A DNA stretch of 7,307 bases from Candidatus Woesearchaeota archaeon (lineage in GTDB: Archaea; Nanobdellota; Nanobdellia; SCGC-AAA011-G17; JACPNG01): the NCBI GenBank assembly GCA_018303705.1, contig JAGVXQ010000059.1, positions 1 through 7,307 of the forward strand. The letters are read 5' to 3'. The position numbers were made by a program, and so were the translations under genes. Shown here in pieces: positions 1-4,827 of this stretch (position 1 is the stretch's first letter; every line of letters begins with the position of its first letter). The notes below the pieces were generated by a model. That model made no database searches. It was not told the origin of the DNA and worked only from the letters and a program-made list of their open reading frames with translations.

Positions 1-22
1 TTAGTTTTTCAGCCAAGTCCAT
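1..22 (-). CDS. Start of a third gene in the Zn-ribbon/aEF-1beta operon (partial)
   Basis: An ATG at 22-20 lies one base after the TAA (26-24) of the aEF-1beta gene. It opens a frame reading MDLAEKL before the window ends. The tight spacing suggests translational coupling and co-transcription with the Zn-ribbon and aEF-1beta genes. Seven residues are too few to identify the protein. Confidence 0.45.
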
Positions 23-23
23 T

Positions 24-299
24 TTAGCCTATGGCCCTTCTTACATCAACAACTTCAACAGAACTTACTCCCTCTATTTCCTTTACCTTTTCTTCCAAAG
101 GATCAGTAGCACCCTTGCTCTCATCCATTATGAATATTATCTTGACTGCTTTTATTCCATACGCAACTTCCTCTATCTCAGACTTGCCAACATCAGCCCC
201 ATAATCTTCTATTGCATTTATGACCTTGTATTTTACACCGTCAGCATCAACATCTGGCGATTCCAAAGTTACCTTAAAAGTTATTATTACAGATGCCAT
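24..299 (-). CDS. ef1b: Translation elongation factor 1-beta (aEF-1beta)
   Basis: The product is 91 residues, the usual size for archaeal EF-1beta. This is the guanine-nucleotide exchange factor that recycles EF-1alpha from GDP to GTP during elongation in the cytoplasm. Family signatures are visible: an N-terminal strand MASVIITFKV followed by SPDVDADG, a central EIEEVAYGIKAVKI that matches the family's 'AFGLKA' stretch, an acidic DESKG segment, and the C-terminal EGVSSVEVVDVRRAIG. I place the start at the ATG 299-297, not at the in-frame ATG at 332. MASVII is the family N-terminus, and the longer start would run into the upstream Zn-ribbon gene. That gene's TGA (301-299) shares its final A with this ATG (TGATG), so the two are translationally coupled. 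The following gene starts one base after the stop. Confidence 0.95.
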   Translation of the reverse strand: MASVIITFKVTLESPDVDADGVKYKVINAIEDYGADVGKSEIEEVAYGIKAVKIIFIMDESKGATDPLEEKVKEIEGVSSVEVVDVRRAIG

Positions 300-469
300 C
301 AGCTTGGCCCCTCGAACCCACAGCCATTGCACTTATACTTAGAAGCTATTTGCCGGCAATGGAAGCACCTTACTATGTCAAAGGCCCCGCAACTAGGGCA
401 CTTGAATACTGTGCTTCCGCTCTGGTTAACCAGTTCAGTCTTGCATGAATTGCATGTTACATTGTCCAT
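299..469 (-). CDS. Small Zn-ribbon RNA-binding-type protein (COG2888 / HVO_2753 family)
   Basis: A 56-residue protein beginning MDNVTCNSCKTEL and ending CNGCGFEGPS, read directly from the minus strand. It has four CxxC knuckles at residues 6-9 (CNSC), 24-27 (CPSC), 35-38 (CFHC) and 47-50 (CNGC), consistent with two zinc-binding sites. This pattern and the closing GFEGP match the archaeal COG2888 family, predicted to bind RNA or the ribosome. The family commonly sits directly before the EF-1beta gene, as here, with a 1-base TGATG overlap. A TATA box TTTATAAA is centred about 26 bases before the ATG, so the operon transcript probably starts at or next to the start codon. No Shine-Dalgarno is seen. 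The biochemical role is not established by the sequence. Confidence 0.9.
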   Translation of the reverse strand: MDNVTCNSCKTELVNQSGSTVFKCPSCGAFDIVRCFHCRQIASKYKCNGCGFEGPS

Positions 470-491
470 TCAGGTAAGGCTAAAAACAACC

Positions 492-499
492 TTTATAAA
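492..499 (-). promoter_or_regulatory. TATA box of the Zn-ribbon/aEF-1beta operon
   Basis: TTTATAAA on the minus strand, centred about 26 bases upstream of the ATG at 469. With archaeal spacing, transcription would begin at about the start codon, giving a leaderless mRNA. Confidence 0.7.
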
Positions 500-545
500 C
501 ATTTTGAAGCTTTGGGGGTTTATGGAAATAAGCCAATTAGAATGA

Positions 546-553
546 TTTAAATA
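546..553 (+). promoter_or_regulatory. TATA box of tRNA-Arg
   Basis: TTTAAATA is centred about 28 bases before the first base of the tRNA. This is the normal box A position for an archaeal tRNA with a very short 5' leader. Confidence 0.65.
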
Positions 554-577
554 CAATTTCTGCCATATTCAACTGAT

Positions 578-649
578 GGGCGTATAGTATAATGGACAGA
601 ATGCGACCTTGCGGAGGTTGAGATCAGGGTTCGACTCCCTGTACGCCCA
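578..649 (+). tRNA. tRNA-Arg (anticodon GCG)
   Basis: The cloverleaf can be folded by hand. The acceptor stem GGGCGTA (578-584) pairs with TACGCCC (642-648), and the discriminator is A649. The anticodon stem CGACC (604-608) pairs with GGTTG (616-620) around the loop TTGCGGA, giving anticodon GCG at 611-613, which reads CGC. The T stem CAGGG (625-629) pairs with CCCTG (637-641) around the canonical loop TTCGACT. The D stem (from 587) is weak: it has G-U pairs and an A-A mismatch. The variable loop is only 4 bases. CCA is not encoded and no intron is present. It is followed closely by a T-rich stretch (TTTTATT from 652). Confidence 0.93.
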
Positions 650-651
650 GA

Positions 652-658
652 TTTTATT
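652..658 (+). terminator. T-rich terminator after tRNA-Arg
   Basis: A TTTTATT tract starts three bases after the mature tRNA 3' end. Archaeal RNA polymerase terminates at such short T-runs without a hairpin. It lies ahead of the convergent toxin gene that ends at 708. Confidence 0.4.
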
Positions 659-707
659 CCTAATTTGTAAAATCCTGCCAAGCAATCCAGCTTTCTACAG
701 AGCCCCA

Positions 708-965
708 CTAAACAAGGCCTTTGTATATGTTCTTTCGGTGTCCTACTTTTGTAACAAAGATTACAAGTTTGCTATGGTCTATATCAACAATAACCCTATA
801 ATCACCTATGCGAAGTTTATAACCAAAAGGCCCAACCAGTTTAGTAACATACGCTTCTGGTTTGACTCTAATCCGCTCCAAAACCTTTAGAATCCTCTCT
901 TGTGTATTTTTTTCTAGTTTTTTCAACTGGCTTAATACTTGTTCTGATATAATTATGTCATACAT
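708..965 (-). CDS. relE: RelE/ParE-superfamily toxin
   Basis: The product is 85 residues, typical of RelE-type toxins, which are usually ribosome-dependent mRNA endonucleases in the cytoplasm. The family order is visible: an N-terminal strand MYDIIISEQV, two helices containing QLKKLEKNTQERILKVLERI, then the sheet with KLVGPFGYKLRIGDYRVIVDID (family pattern 'yRiR.GdYRviy.id'), and a C-terminal GHRKNIYKGL. Basic residues in LRIGDYR and GHRKNIYK are where RelE proteins carry catalytic or RNA-contacting side chains. The start is fixed by the overlap with the antitoxin gene: the antitoxin's TAA and this ATG share one base (TAATG). The gene ends 58 bases from the convergent tRNA-Arg. A ParE-like gyrase target cannot be excluded from sequence alone. 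Confidence 0.88.
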   Translation of the reverse strand: MYDIIISEQVLSQLKKLEKNTQERILKVLERIRVKPEAYVTKLVGPFGYKLRIGDYRVIVDIDHSKLVIFVTKVGHRKNIYKGLV

Positions 966-1186
966 TATAATCCTAGCTTCTTCTTTGCATCAGAAATGGT
1001 ATAAAACTTGCCAGATCTTATTTCTGCTCTTGACTTCTCTATCTCTGCCTTTGTTTGTTCATTTAATTCCATAATATTCTCTATCATGTCCCATATGACT
1101 TCTTCATAACTCTCTCTATCAAAAAACTTCCTTTTAGTTAACTCTGATTGTAGTTCTTCGCTTATTTGAATTGTTGTAGTTACCAT
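965..1186 (-). CDS. Antitoxin of the RelE-type pair (ribbon-helix-helix-like N-terminus)
   Basis: A 73-residue protein encoded directly upstream of the toxin, overlapping it by one base, in the antitoxin-first order usual for type II modules. Residues 1-12 (MVTTTIQISEEL) form a strand followed by a helix, as in ribbon-helix-helix DNA-binding dimers, and FFDRESYEEVIWDMIENI resembles the second helix of that fold. The acidic and basic C-terminus (TKAEIEKSRAEIRSGKFYTISDAKKKLG) is probably the arm that wraps and neutralises the toxin. The ATG at 1186 lies about 27 bases from a TATA box, so the mRNA is probably leaderless. A near-palindrome between the two is the likely autoregulatory operator. 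The family assignment rests on sequence pattern; the partnership rests on context. Confidence 0.82.
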   Translation of the reverse strand: MVTTTIQISEELQSELTKRKFFDRESYEEVIWDMIENIMELNEQTKAEIEKSRAEIRSGKFYTISDAKKKLGL

Positions 1187-1191
1187 AGTGA

Positions 1192-1209
1192 ACTATAATT
1201 AACTATAGT
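1192..1209. promoter_or_regulatory. Candidate operator of the toxin-antitoxin pair
   Basis: An imperfect palindrome, CTATAATT/AACTATAG (1193-1208), matches in 7 of 8 arm positions and extends one pair outward. It lies between the TATA box and the antitoxin start codon. Protein bound there would block transcription initiation, as expected for autoregulation by a ribbon-helix-helix antitoxin. The function is inferred. Confidence 0.5.
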
Positions 1210-1217
1210 ATATAAAG
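1209..1217 (-). promoter_or_regulatory. TATA box of the toxin-antitoxin operon
   Basis: CTTTATATA on the minus strand, centred about 27 bases before the antitoxin ATG and abutting the palindromic operator candidate. Confidence 0.65.
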
Positions 1218-1339
1218 TTTTTGATTTGTTTGTGTGTTGTGTCCTATATTTATTCGCGTTTTCATTTGAACATCATTTTTATCACGCATTTTAGTTTCTC
1301 TTCACCTAATTTTAATCACCATCAAAATTTGTTCCATTA

Positions 1340-2326
1340 TCATTTTTCCTTTTCTTTTTCCCCCACATCATTTATCCCATTTTCTTTTATTATGAATGCT
1401 GCCTCTGATTCAGGAAGGTAAGAGCTATCAATAAGCTTTGCTACCCTTGTTCCCTTTTTGCCTTTCCTTACATACACCCTGATGTTGCATCCATGTGAAA
1501 CTATATGTCCCCCTACTGCCTCGGTTGGATCTCCAAAAAAAGTATCTGGCTTTGCCATAACTTGGTTTGTCACATAAATAGCAATATTGTGCATGTCCGC
1601 CAGTTTTTGCAGCATATGTATATGTTTATTCAGTTTCTGTTGCCTGTCTGCCAAAGTAGATCTACCAACATATTCGCTGCGAAATAGGCTTATCAGCGAG
1701 TCAACTATTATCAGCTTGATGGGTGTTTTTTCTTTTGGTACCAAATCATTTATCTTTTCCACCATAAGTATCTGGTGGTCGCTGTTGAAGCATCTAGCAA
1801 CCTTGATGTTTTTCAAAACCTCGTTGGGATCTAGTCCTGCAGCTTCCGACAGTTGCTTAATTCTCTGGACCCTAAAGGTGCTTTCGGTGTCCAAAAATAC
1901 AACACTTCCATTCAATCCCCCTTTCTCTTTGGGGAGTTGTGCATTGACGCATAATTGATAACCTACCTGTGATTTTCCGGAAGCGTATGACCCATGAAAC
2001 TCTGTTATCGTTCCTGTTTCTATTCCACCCCCTAAAAGCCTGTCCAATTCCTTGCTTCCAGTTGTTATTCTCTCAATGTTGCTTGCCCTCTCAAGTAGCT
2101 CATTGCCAGACTCAAAACCCATCTCCATCTTTTCCCTGGCAGCATTTATTATCTTCCTTGCAACGCTCTCGCCAACGCCACTCGCCTCAACAATCTCACC
2201 AGGGCTTGCAACTGCTATCGCCAGCAATGTATCATACCCTGCTTCTTTTAATTTTTCAGCAGTCGCAGCCCCAACACCAGGCAAATCCTTAACACTGTAT
2301 TCCTTGTCCCTCTTTTTCTCAGCCAT
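1340..2326 (-). CDS. radA: DNA repair and recombination protein RadA
   Basis: The product is 328 residues, typical for archaeal RadA, the Rad51/RecA-family recombinase that forms filaments on single-stranded DNA and catalyses strand exchange in homologous recombination. Residues about 12-64 hold the N-terminal helix-hairpin-helix domain (VKDLPGVGAATAEKL and SGVGESVARKI). The linker FESG (71-74) sits where the FxxA polymerisation motif lies; Gly at its last position also occurs in other RadA proteins. The ATPase core has a Walker A motif GSYASGKS (112-119), the catalytic-type Glu in DTESTFR (E148), and Walker B LIIVD (205-209). The GRSTLADRQQKLNKH segment and VTNQV are also conserved. The tail GEKEKEK is charged. 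ATG is at 2326-2324, two bases after the stop of the upstream 'VWEN' gene, so the two probably form an operon. All key residues are present. Confidence 0.97.
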   Translation of the reverse strand: MAEKKRDKEYSVKDLPGVGAATAEKLKEAGYDTLLAIAVASPGEIVEASGVGESVARKIINAAREKMEMGFESGNELLERASNIERITTGSKELDRLLGGGIETGTITEFHGSYASGKSQVGYQLCVNAQLPKEKGGLNGSVVFLDTESTFRVQRIKQLSEAAGLDPNEVLKNIKVARCFNSDHQILMVEKINDLVPKEKTPIKLIIVDSLISLFRSEYVGRSTLADRQQKLNKHIHMLQKLADMHNIAIYVTNQVMAKPDTFFGDPTEAVGGHIVSHGCNIRVYVRKGKKGTRVAKLIDSSYLPESEAAFIIKENGINDVGEKEKEK

Positions 2327-2328
2327 TT

Positions 2329-2565
2329 TTATTCGTCCTCTTCTCTGTCTTCTTTGTCTTCTTCATGGGTTTTAACATCTTCAAAGAATAAATAATCTTG
2401 TGCCTTTTGCAAAATAGCCATTACCTTCGCTAGGTCATTTCTTCTTAGGTTGTTTATTGCCTCATTTCTCCATATCTCTTCATCTTTCTTCTTGTAGCTC
2501 CTGCTCAATGTTAATGTCTTGTAAGAAACCTCTCCTCCATTGAATGTCTTCTTGTTTTCCCACAC
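2329..2565 (-). CDS. Small conserved 'VWEN' protein upstream of radA; N-terminus uncertain
   Basis: This frame ends two bases before radA. From the only in-frame standard start, a GTG at 2565, it encodes 78 residues (MWENKKTFNGG...). The recognisable conserved stretch begins further upstream, as KWRIGNIECAVWENKK, followed by FNGGEVSYKTLTLSRSYKKKDEE, NLRRNDLAKVMAILQKAQDYLFF and an acidic tail. I recall a family of small proteins with the same order: beta strands around a VWEN motif, a LxRSYK strand, and an LRxNDLxK helix. I cannot name its function; an ssDNA-binding PC4-like topology is only a guess. An ATG at 2607-2605 is in frame, but it is followed by AAA and then TAA (2601-2599) before the conserved part. 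The gene is therefore either nonsense-mutated, started from an unusual codon, or misassembled. The radA link suggests a DNA-related role. Confidence 0.7.
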   Translation of the reverse strand: MWENKKTFNGGEVSYKTLTLSRSYKKKDEEIWRNEAINNLRRNDLAKVMAILQKAQDYLFFEDVKTHEEDKEDREEDE

Positions 2566-2828
2566 AGCACATTCTATGTTGCCTATTCTCCATTTTTGTT
2601 ATTTCATCTTAAGCCCGAGAAACAGTACCAACTAGGAAAATATAGCTTTTTAGCCCCAAATTCCTTTCGGATCTTGTTTCAAGAGACTTAAACCATATTA
2701 AGCATAGCTCCTTTATAAACCCTACGGGCATCTGTCTTGTCTGTCTTTTGTCCAGCACAATAAATATTCCGGATTTCAGCCTAATTTTCGTAAGATTTTT
2801 ATTCATAATATGCATTACAATCTCACAA

Positions 2829-2900
2829 GGGCCTGTGGTCTACCGGTATGACGCTGCTTTCACATGGCAGAAGTAAGGAGTCCGATTCTCCTCAGGCCCA
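2829..2900 (+). tRNA. tRNA-Val (anticodon CAC)
   Basis: The acceptor stem GGGCCTG (2829-2835) pairs with CAGGCCC (2893-2899), with discriminator A2900. The D arm has a GTC/GAC stem and the conserved GG at 2845-2846. The anticodon stem CTGCT (2854-2858) pairs with GGCAG (2866-2870) around TTCACAT, giving anticodon CAC at 2861-2863, which reads GTG. The T stem AGGAG (2876-2880) pairs with CTCCT (2888-2892). The T loop is TCCGATT, with C at position 55 instead of the near-universal T, and position 48 is A instead of C. CCA is not encoded and no intron is present. The accessory island begins directly after its 3' end. Confidence 0.9.
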
Positions 2901-3076
2901 TTAACAACCAAGCAATTACTACAAAAAATCGAGTTATGATAACAAGAATTATGCCTTTATAGGCTGTCTAGACACATTATACTGGCAAATTCATCTATAA
3001 AGGGTTATATTCAAGTTTTTCTTTAAACTTTAATTCAATATAGGCTCGCTCTGCTCGCAAACTATGGAAGAAAAAC

Positions 3077-3173
3077 CTCTGCGAATTCTGCGGAATTCTT
3101 GCCTCAGTCTCTCACAAGATGACATTAATTGATTGTCGAGGCTTCGGGAATATAACATTGATTATATTCAATC
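3077..3173. repeat. Diverged ~96 bp repeat, copy A
   Basis: This copy aligns with copy B (3497-3591) in the same orientation. Shared blocks in order are CTCTGCG, CGG, CTTGCCTCA (3098-3106), a 15-base identical core TTCGGGAATATAACA (3143-3157), and GATTA-A-TCAATC, identical at 12 of 14 positions. The distance from CTTGCCTCA to the TTCGGG core is 45 bases here and 44 in copy B. The stop codon of the 85-residue gene lies inside this copy. A 10-base tandem duplication (TGCGAATTC then TGCGGAATTC) occurs near its left end. Confidence 0.75.
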
Positions 3174-3425
3174 TTCAAGTTTGGCTAATATTGAATCACA
3201 GATGGCAATTAAATCCATATGATGTTCTTTTAATGATTCGTCTTTTGGATCAACTAATTCAAAGCTCTCATCACCCAAATAACCAATTCTTTTATTAGTG
3301 ACTTTAATCACTATATGACTTAAGTCATCCAATCTGTATAAAGAAGATGTTTGAATCTTACGAATTATTAGAGCCATTGCATAAGAACCTAATGGTTGAT
3401 AAACAGTTTGATATTCATGATCCAT
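3168..3425 (-). CDS. Orphan 85-residue protein between two repeat copies
   Basis: I do not recognise this protein. It starts MDHEYQTVYQPLGSYAM and ends LIAICDSILAKLED. The composition is mixed and soluble-looking. A probable helix (AMALIIRKIQ) is followed by two strand-like segments (SHIVIKVTNKRIGYLG and SFELVD) and a C-terminal amphipathic helix. There is no signal peptide, no membrane segment, and no cysteine or histidine cluster. The gene looks real because it has its own strong TATA box centred about 26 bases before the ATG. It is a solitary transcription unit. Its TGA lies within repeat copy A, and copy B lies upstream of its promoter. The context of toxin-type genes and repeats suggests an accessory, perhaps stress or defence, role, but this is inference. 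Confidence 0.65.
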   Translation of the reverse strand: MDHEYQTVYQPLGSYAMALIIRKIQTSSLYRLDDLSHIVIKVTNKRIGYLGDESFELVDPKDESLKEHHMDLIAICDSILAKLED

Positions 3426-3445
3426 TTATATGATAAGATATCCCG

Positions 3446-3458
3446 TTTATATAAAAAG
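3446..3458 (-). promoter_or_regulatory. TATA box of the orphan 85-residue gene
   Basis: CTTTTTATATAAA on the minus strand, centred about 26 bases upstream of the ATG at 3425. Transcription should begin at or next to the start codon. Confidence 0.65.
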
Positions 3459-3496
3459 ATTGTTGTCATTTAATAACTATAAGCCAAACTCTCAGA

Positions 3497-3591
3497 CTCT
3501 GCGCTCCCTTCGGTCGCTTGCCTCACTCCCCCTTAGATTCCATCAACAGCAAATCAGTCGTTCGGGAATATAACAGCGATTAAACTCAATC
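3497..3591. repeat. Diverged ~96 bp repeat, copy B
   Basis: Partner of copy A (3077-3173), in the same orientation and offset by about 420 bases. It contains CTCTGCG, CTTGCCTCA (3517-3525) and the identical core TTCGGGAATATAACA (3561-3575). It ends in GATTAAACTCAATC, where a 5-base inverted repeat CGATT/AATCG (3577-3592) could form a small hairpin. It lies about 108 bases beyond the 3' end of the HEPN gene and upstream of the orphan gene's promoter. Confidence 0.75.
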
Positions 3592-3663
3592 GAGAAAGAG
3601 GGCGTTCTATCAAATAAGCGGAGCGATACATCAAGAACAAGAATTGAGGAGACATTTCGTCAG

Positions 3664-3687
3664 TTAGTCGTTTAGTTTTTAGTCGTT
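3664..3687. repeat. Short direct repeat TTAGTCGTT x2
   Basis: Two exact 9-base copies, at 3664-3672 and 3679-3687, separated by 6 bases and just beyond the HEPN stop codon. A related CAGTCGTT occurs inside repeat copy B (3555-3562). The function is unknown. Confidence 0.45.
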
Positions 3688-3699
3688 GGGGGAGTTCCG

Positions 3700-4179
3700 T
3701 TACTTTCTGATAACCTTATTTATATTCTTAAAGAAGAATGAAGCATTATCTAATGACTCTTTGGCAGGTTCTCTATTCGCTTGTGGGAGTTTCTGGTATG
3801 TAAATTCGCCACGCTTTCCTTTTTCTTTTGAAAAGATTCCAAGAAGTTCCTCTGCTCGGACTATGATTTTCTTATAGATTTTTAGCAATTCAACATTAAG
3901 TTTACCTGTTTCAACAAGATATTTTTCAAAAGCAATTATTGTCTTTTTATGCACTTCTGGAGCATCTGTTTTTATTCCTTCTTTTATCAGAATCGCTTTC
4001 GCTGAATAGAAAATACAATAGTAGGAATGGCTAATCACAGTGCTATAAAATGTGAAATCCTTTTCAAGTTTAAACTGTTCTTTTTGAAGAGTTGGATTGC
4101 TCGAAATATCAAATAGCATCTGAGCAGCTACAAGCTCGTTTTCTGCTCTTTGAAGATATAATTCTGCTTCATCACTCAT
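3700..4179 (-). CDS. HEPN-domain protein, likely toxin of an MNT/HEPN pair
   Basis: The product is 159 residues. The helical pattern matches HEPN proteins of the COG1895/PF05168 type: YLQRAENELVAAQMLFD (8-24), then SHSYYCIFYSAKAILIKEGI (50-69), where the family has a 'yyamfhaakalL...G' helix, then EVHKKTI (75-81), and a C-terminal part with RGEFTYQ (123-129) and SLDNASFFFKNI. In MNT/HEPN modules the HEPN protein is the toxin, often an RNase, and the nucleotidyltransferase partner inhibits it. The only histidines here are H51 and H77, so the canonical catalytic RX4-6H motif is absent. The reading frame overlaps the upstream nucleotidyltransferase gene by 8 bases (ATGAGTGA), indicating coupled translation. 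The ATG at 4179 is supported by that overlap. Function as a toxin is inferred from the pairing. Confidence 0.85.
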   Translation of the reverse strand: MSDEAELYLQRAENELVAAQMLFDISSNPTLQKEQFKLEKDFTFYSTVISHSYYCIFYSAKAILIKEGIKTDAPEVHKKTIIAFEKYLVETGKLNVELLKIYKKIIVRAEELLGIFSKEKGKRGEFTYQKLPQANREPAKESLDNASFFFKNINKVIRK

Positions 4180-4786
4180 TTTTTATTCTCCTTATAAGAT
4201 TACAATATTCAATATATCCATAGTAAATCAGATTGTTTTTATAAATTTGCTTTCCAACATTCTCAACATCAGCCTTTAACATCTCTAAAAACTCGCTTCG
4301 TGTAAAAATGTGATAATCAATTGGGTTTATCTCTCTTCTTTTGATAGTTTCTAAAAACGGAGTAATTTCCTTTTTAGTTTGTCCATTTTCTACAATAACA
4401 GCAATATCCAAATCTGATTTTTCTGTCGATTTACCCTTTGCATAACTTCCAAAAACAAGTAATATAAAAAATTCAGTCTGTTTAAACACTCTTTTTTGAA
4501 TTTCGGCGAGAACTTCCTTAGGAAATTTCCTTTTTGATATTTCTCCTTGATTAACAAGATTCAAATAAGAGATAGTTAAATTATTATCTAAATTAAGTGA
4601 ATAAGCAGTTACATCTCCTGTTGTCTTTGGTTTAATTAACTCTTGTTTCTGAAATTCTTTTAAAGCAATTTGGACAACATTATTCGATTTTTGCTTACTT
4701 TGTCCTTTAATCTGCTTGAAAGTAAGTTCTGCAAAAATATTATTATGGAAAACCCCTAAAATGTTTATTTGTTCTTTTGTTAGCAT
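4172..4786 (-). CDS. wHTH-nucleotidyltransferase (MNT) protein, likely antitoxin
   Basis: The product is 204 residues in two parts. Residues 1 to about 65 look like a winged helix-turn-helix: LTFKQIKGQSKQKSNNVVQIALKEFQKQELIK followed by a TTGDVTAYSL wing. Residues about 90-204 form a minimal nucleotidyltransferase domain with GSYAKG (113-118), the DxD pair in SDLDIAV (D125, D127), and a third acidic residue in PIDYHIF (D157). The catalytic site therefore looks complete. In characterised pairs the MNT protein adds AMP to its HEPN partner to neutralise it, and that is the likely role here. The gene precedes and overlaps the HEPN gene by 8 bases. The N-terminal DNA-binding domain and the TACCTA repeats just upstream suggest autoregulation. 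A weak AGGT lies about 8 bases before the ATG. The island genes are visibly more AT-rich than radA or the malic enzyme gene, which hints at transfer. Confidence 0.9.
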   Translation of the reverse strand: MLTKEQINILGVFHNNIFAELTFKQIKGQSKQKSNNVVQIALKEFQKQELIKPKTTGDVTAYSLNLDNNLTISYLNLVNQGEISKRKFPKEVLAEIQKRVFKQTEFFILLVFGSYAKGKSTEKSDLDIAVIVENGQTKKEITPFLETIKRREINPIDYHIFTRSEFLEMLKADVENVGKQIYKNNLIYYGYIEYCNLIRRIKNE

Positions 4787-4789
4787 TTT

Positions 4790-4822
4790 ATTACCTATTT
4801 TTAGGTATTGAATTACCTATTT
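4790..4822. promoter_or_regulatory. Candidate operator array of the MNT/HEPN operon (TACCTA repeats)
   Basis: Two exact direct copies of ATTACCTATTT (4790-4800 and 4812-4822) start 22 bases apart, about two helical turns. Between them is an inverted copy, TAGGTA (4802-4807), which forms a perfect 6-base-arm palindrome with TACCTA at 4792-4797. The array covers the predicted transcription start between the TATA box and the ATG at 4786. It is the natural binding site for the winged-helix part of the MNT protein, by inference. Confidence 0.55.
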
Positions 4823-4827
4823 ATTGG

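Noticed and set aside
300..332. Upstream in-frame ATG that would extend aEF-1beta by 11 residues
   Set aside because: The extra residues are the Zn-ribbon coding sequence read in another frame. MASVII at 299 matches the family N-terminus and gives the TGATG coupling.
327..545. Plus-strand open frame opposite the Zn-ribbon gene, and long plus-strand frames opposite radA and the malic enzyme gene (for example 2052-2375 and 6194-6841)
   Set aside because: These are antisense shadows of clearly conserved minus-strand genes, and their products look like no protein family.
2609..2815. A 68-residue minus-strand open frame between tRNA-Val and the VWEN gene
   Set aside because: The product resembles no family I know. 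A TATA-like TTTATAAAG (2711-2719) lies in the middle of the frame, and no promoter or ribosome site suits its own start. The stretch is more plausibly the upstream region of the VWEN-radA operon.
2965..2974. Perfect 10-base palindrome TGTCTAGACA in the gap after tRNA-Val
   Set aside because: It is short and isolated, and not positioned at a promoter or gene end that I can identify. It could easily occur by chance.
3041..3690. Possible CRISPR array or tandem repeat cluster
   Set aside because: There are only two long diverged copies about 420 bases apart with a gene between them, plus one short 9-base pair. There is no regular spacer pattern.
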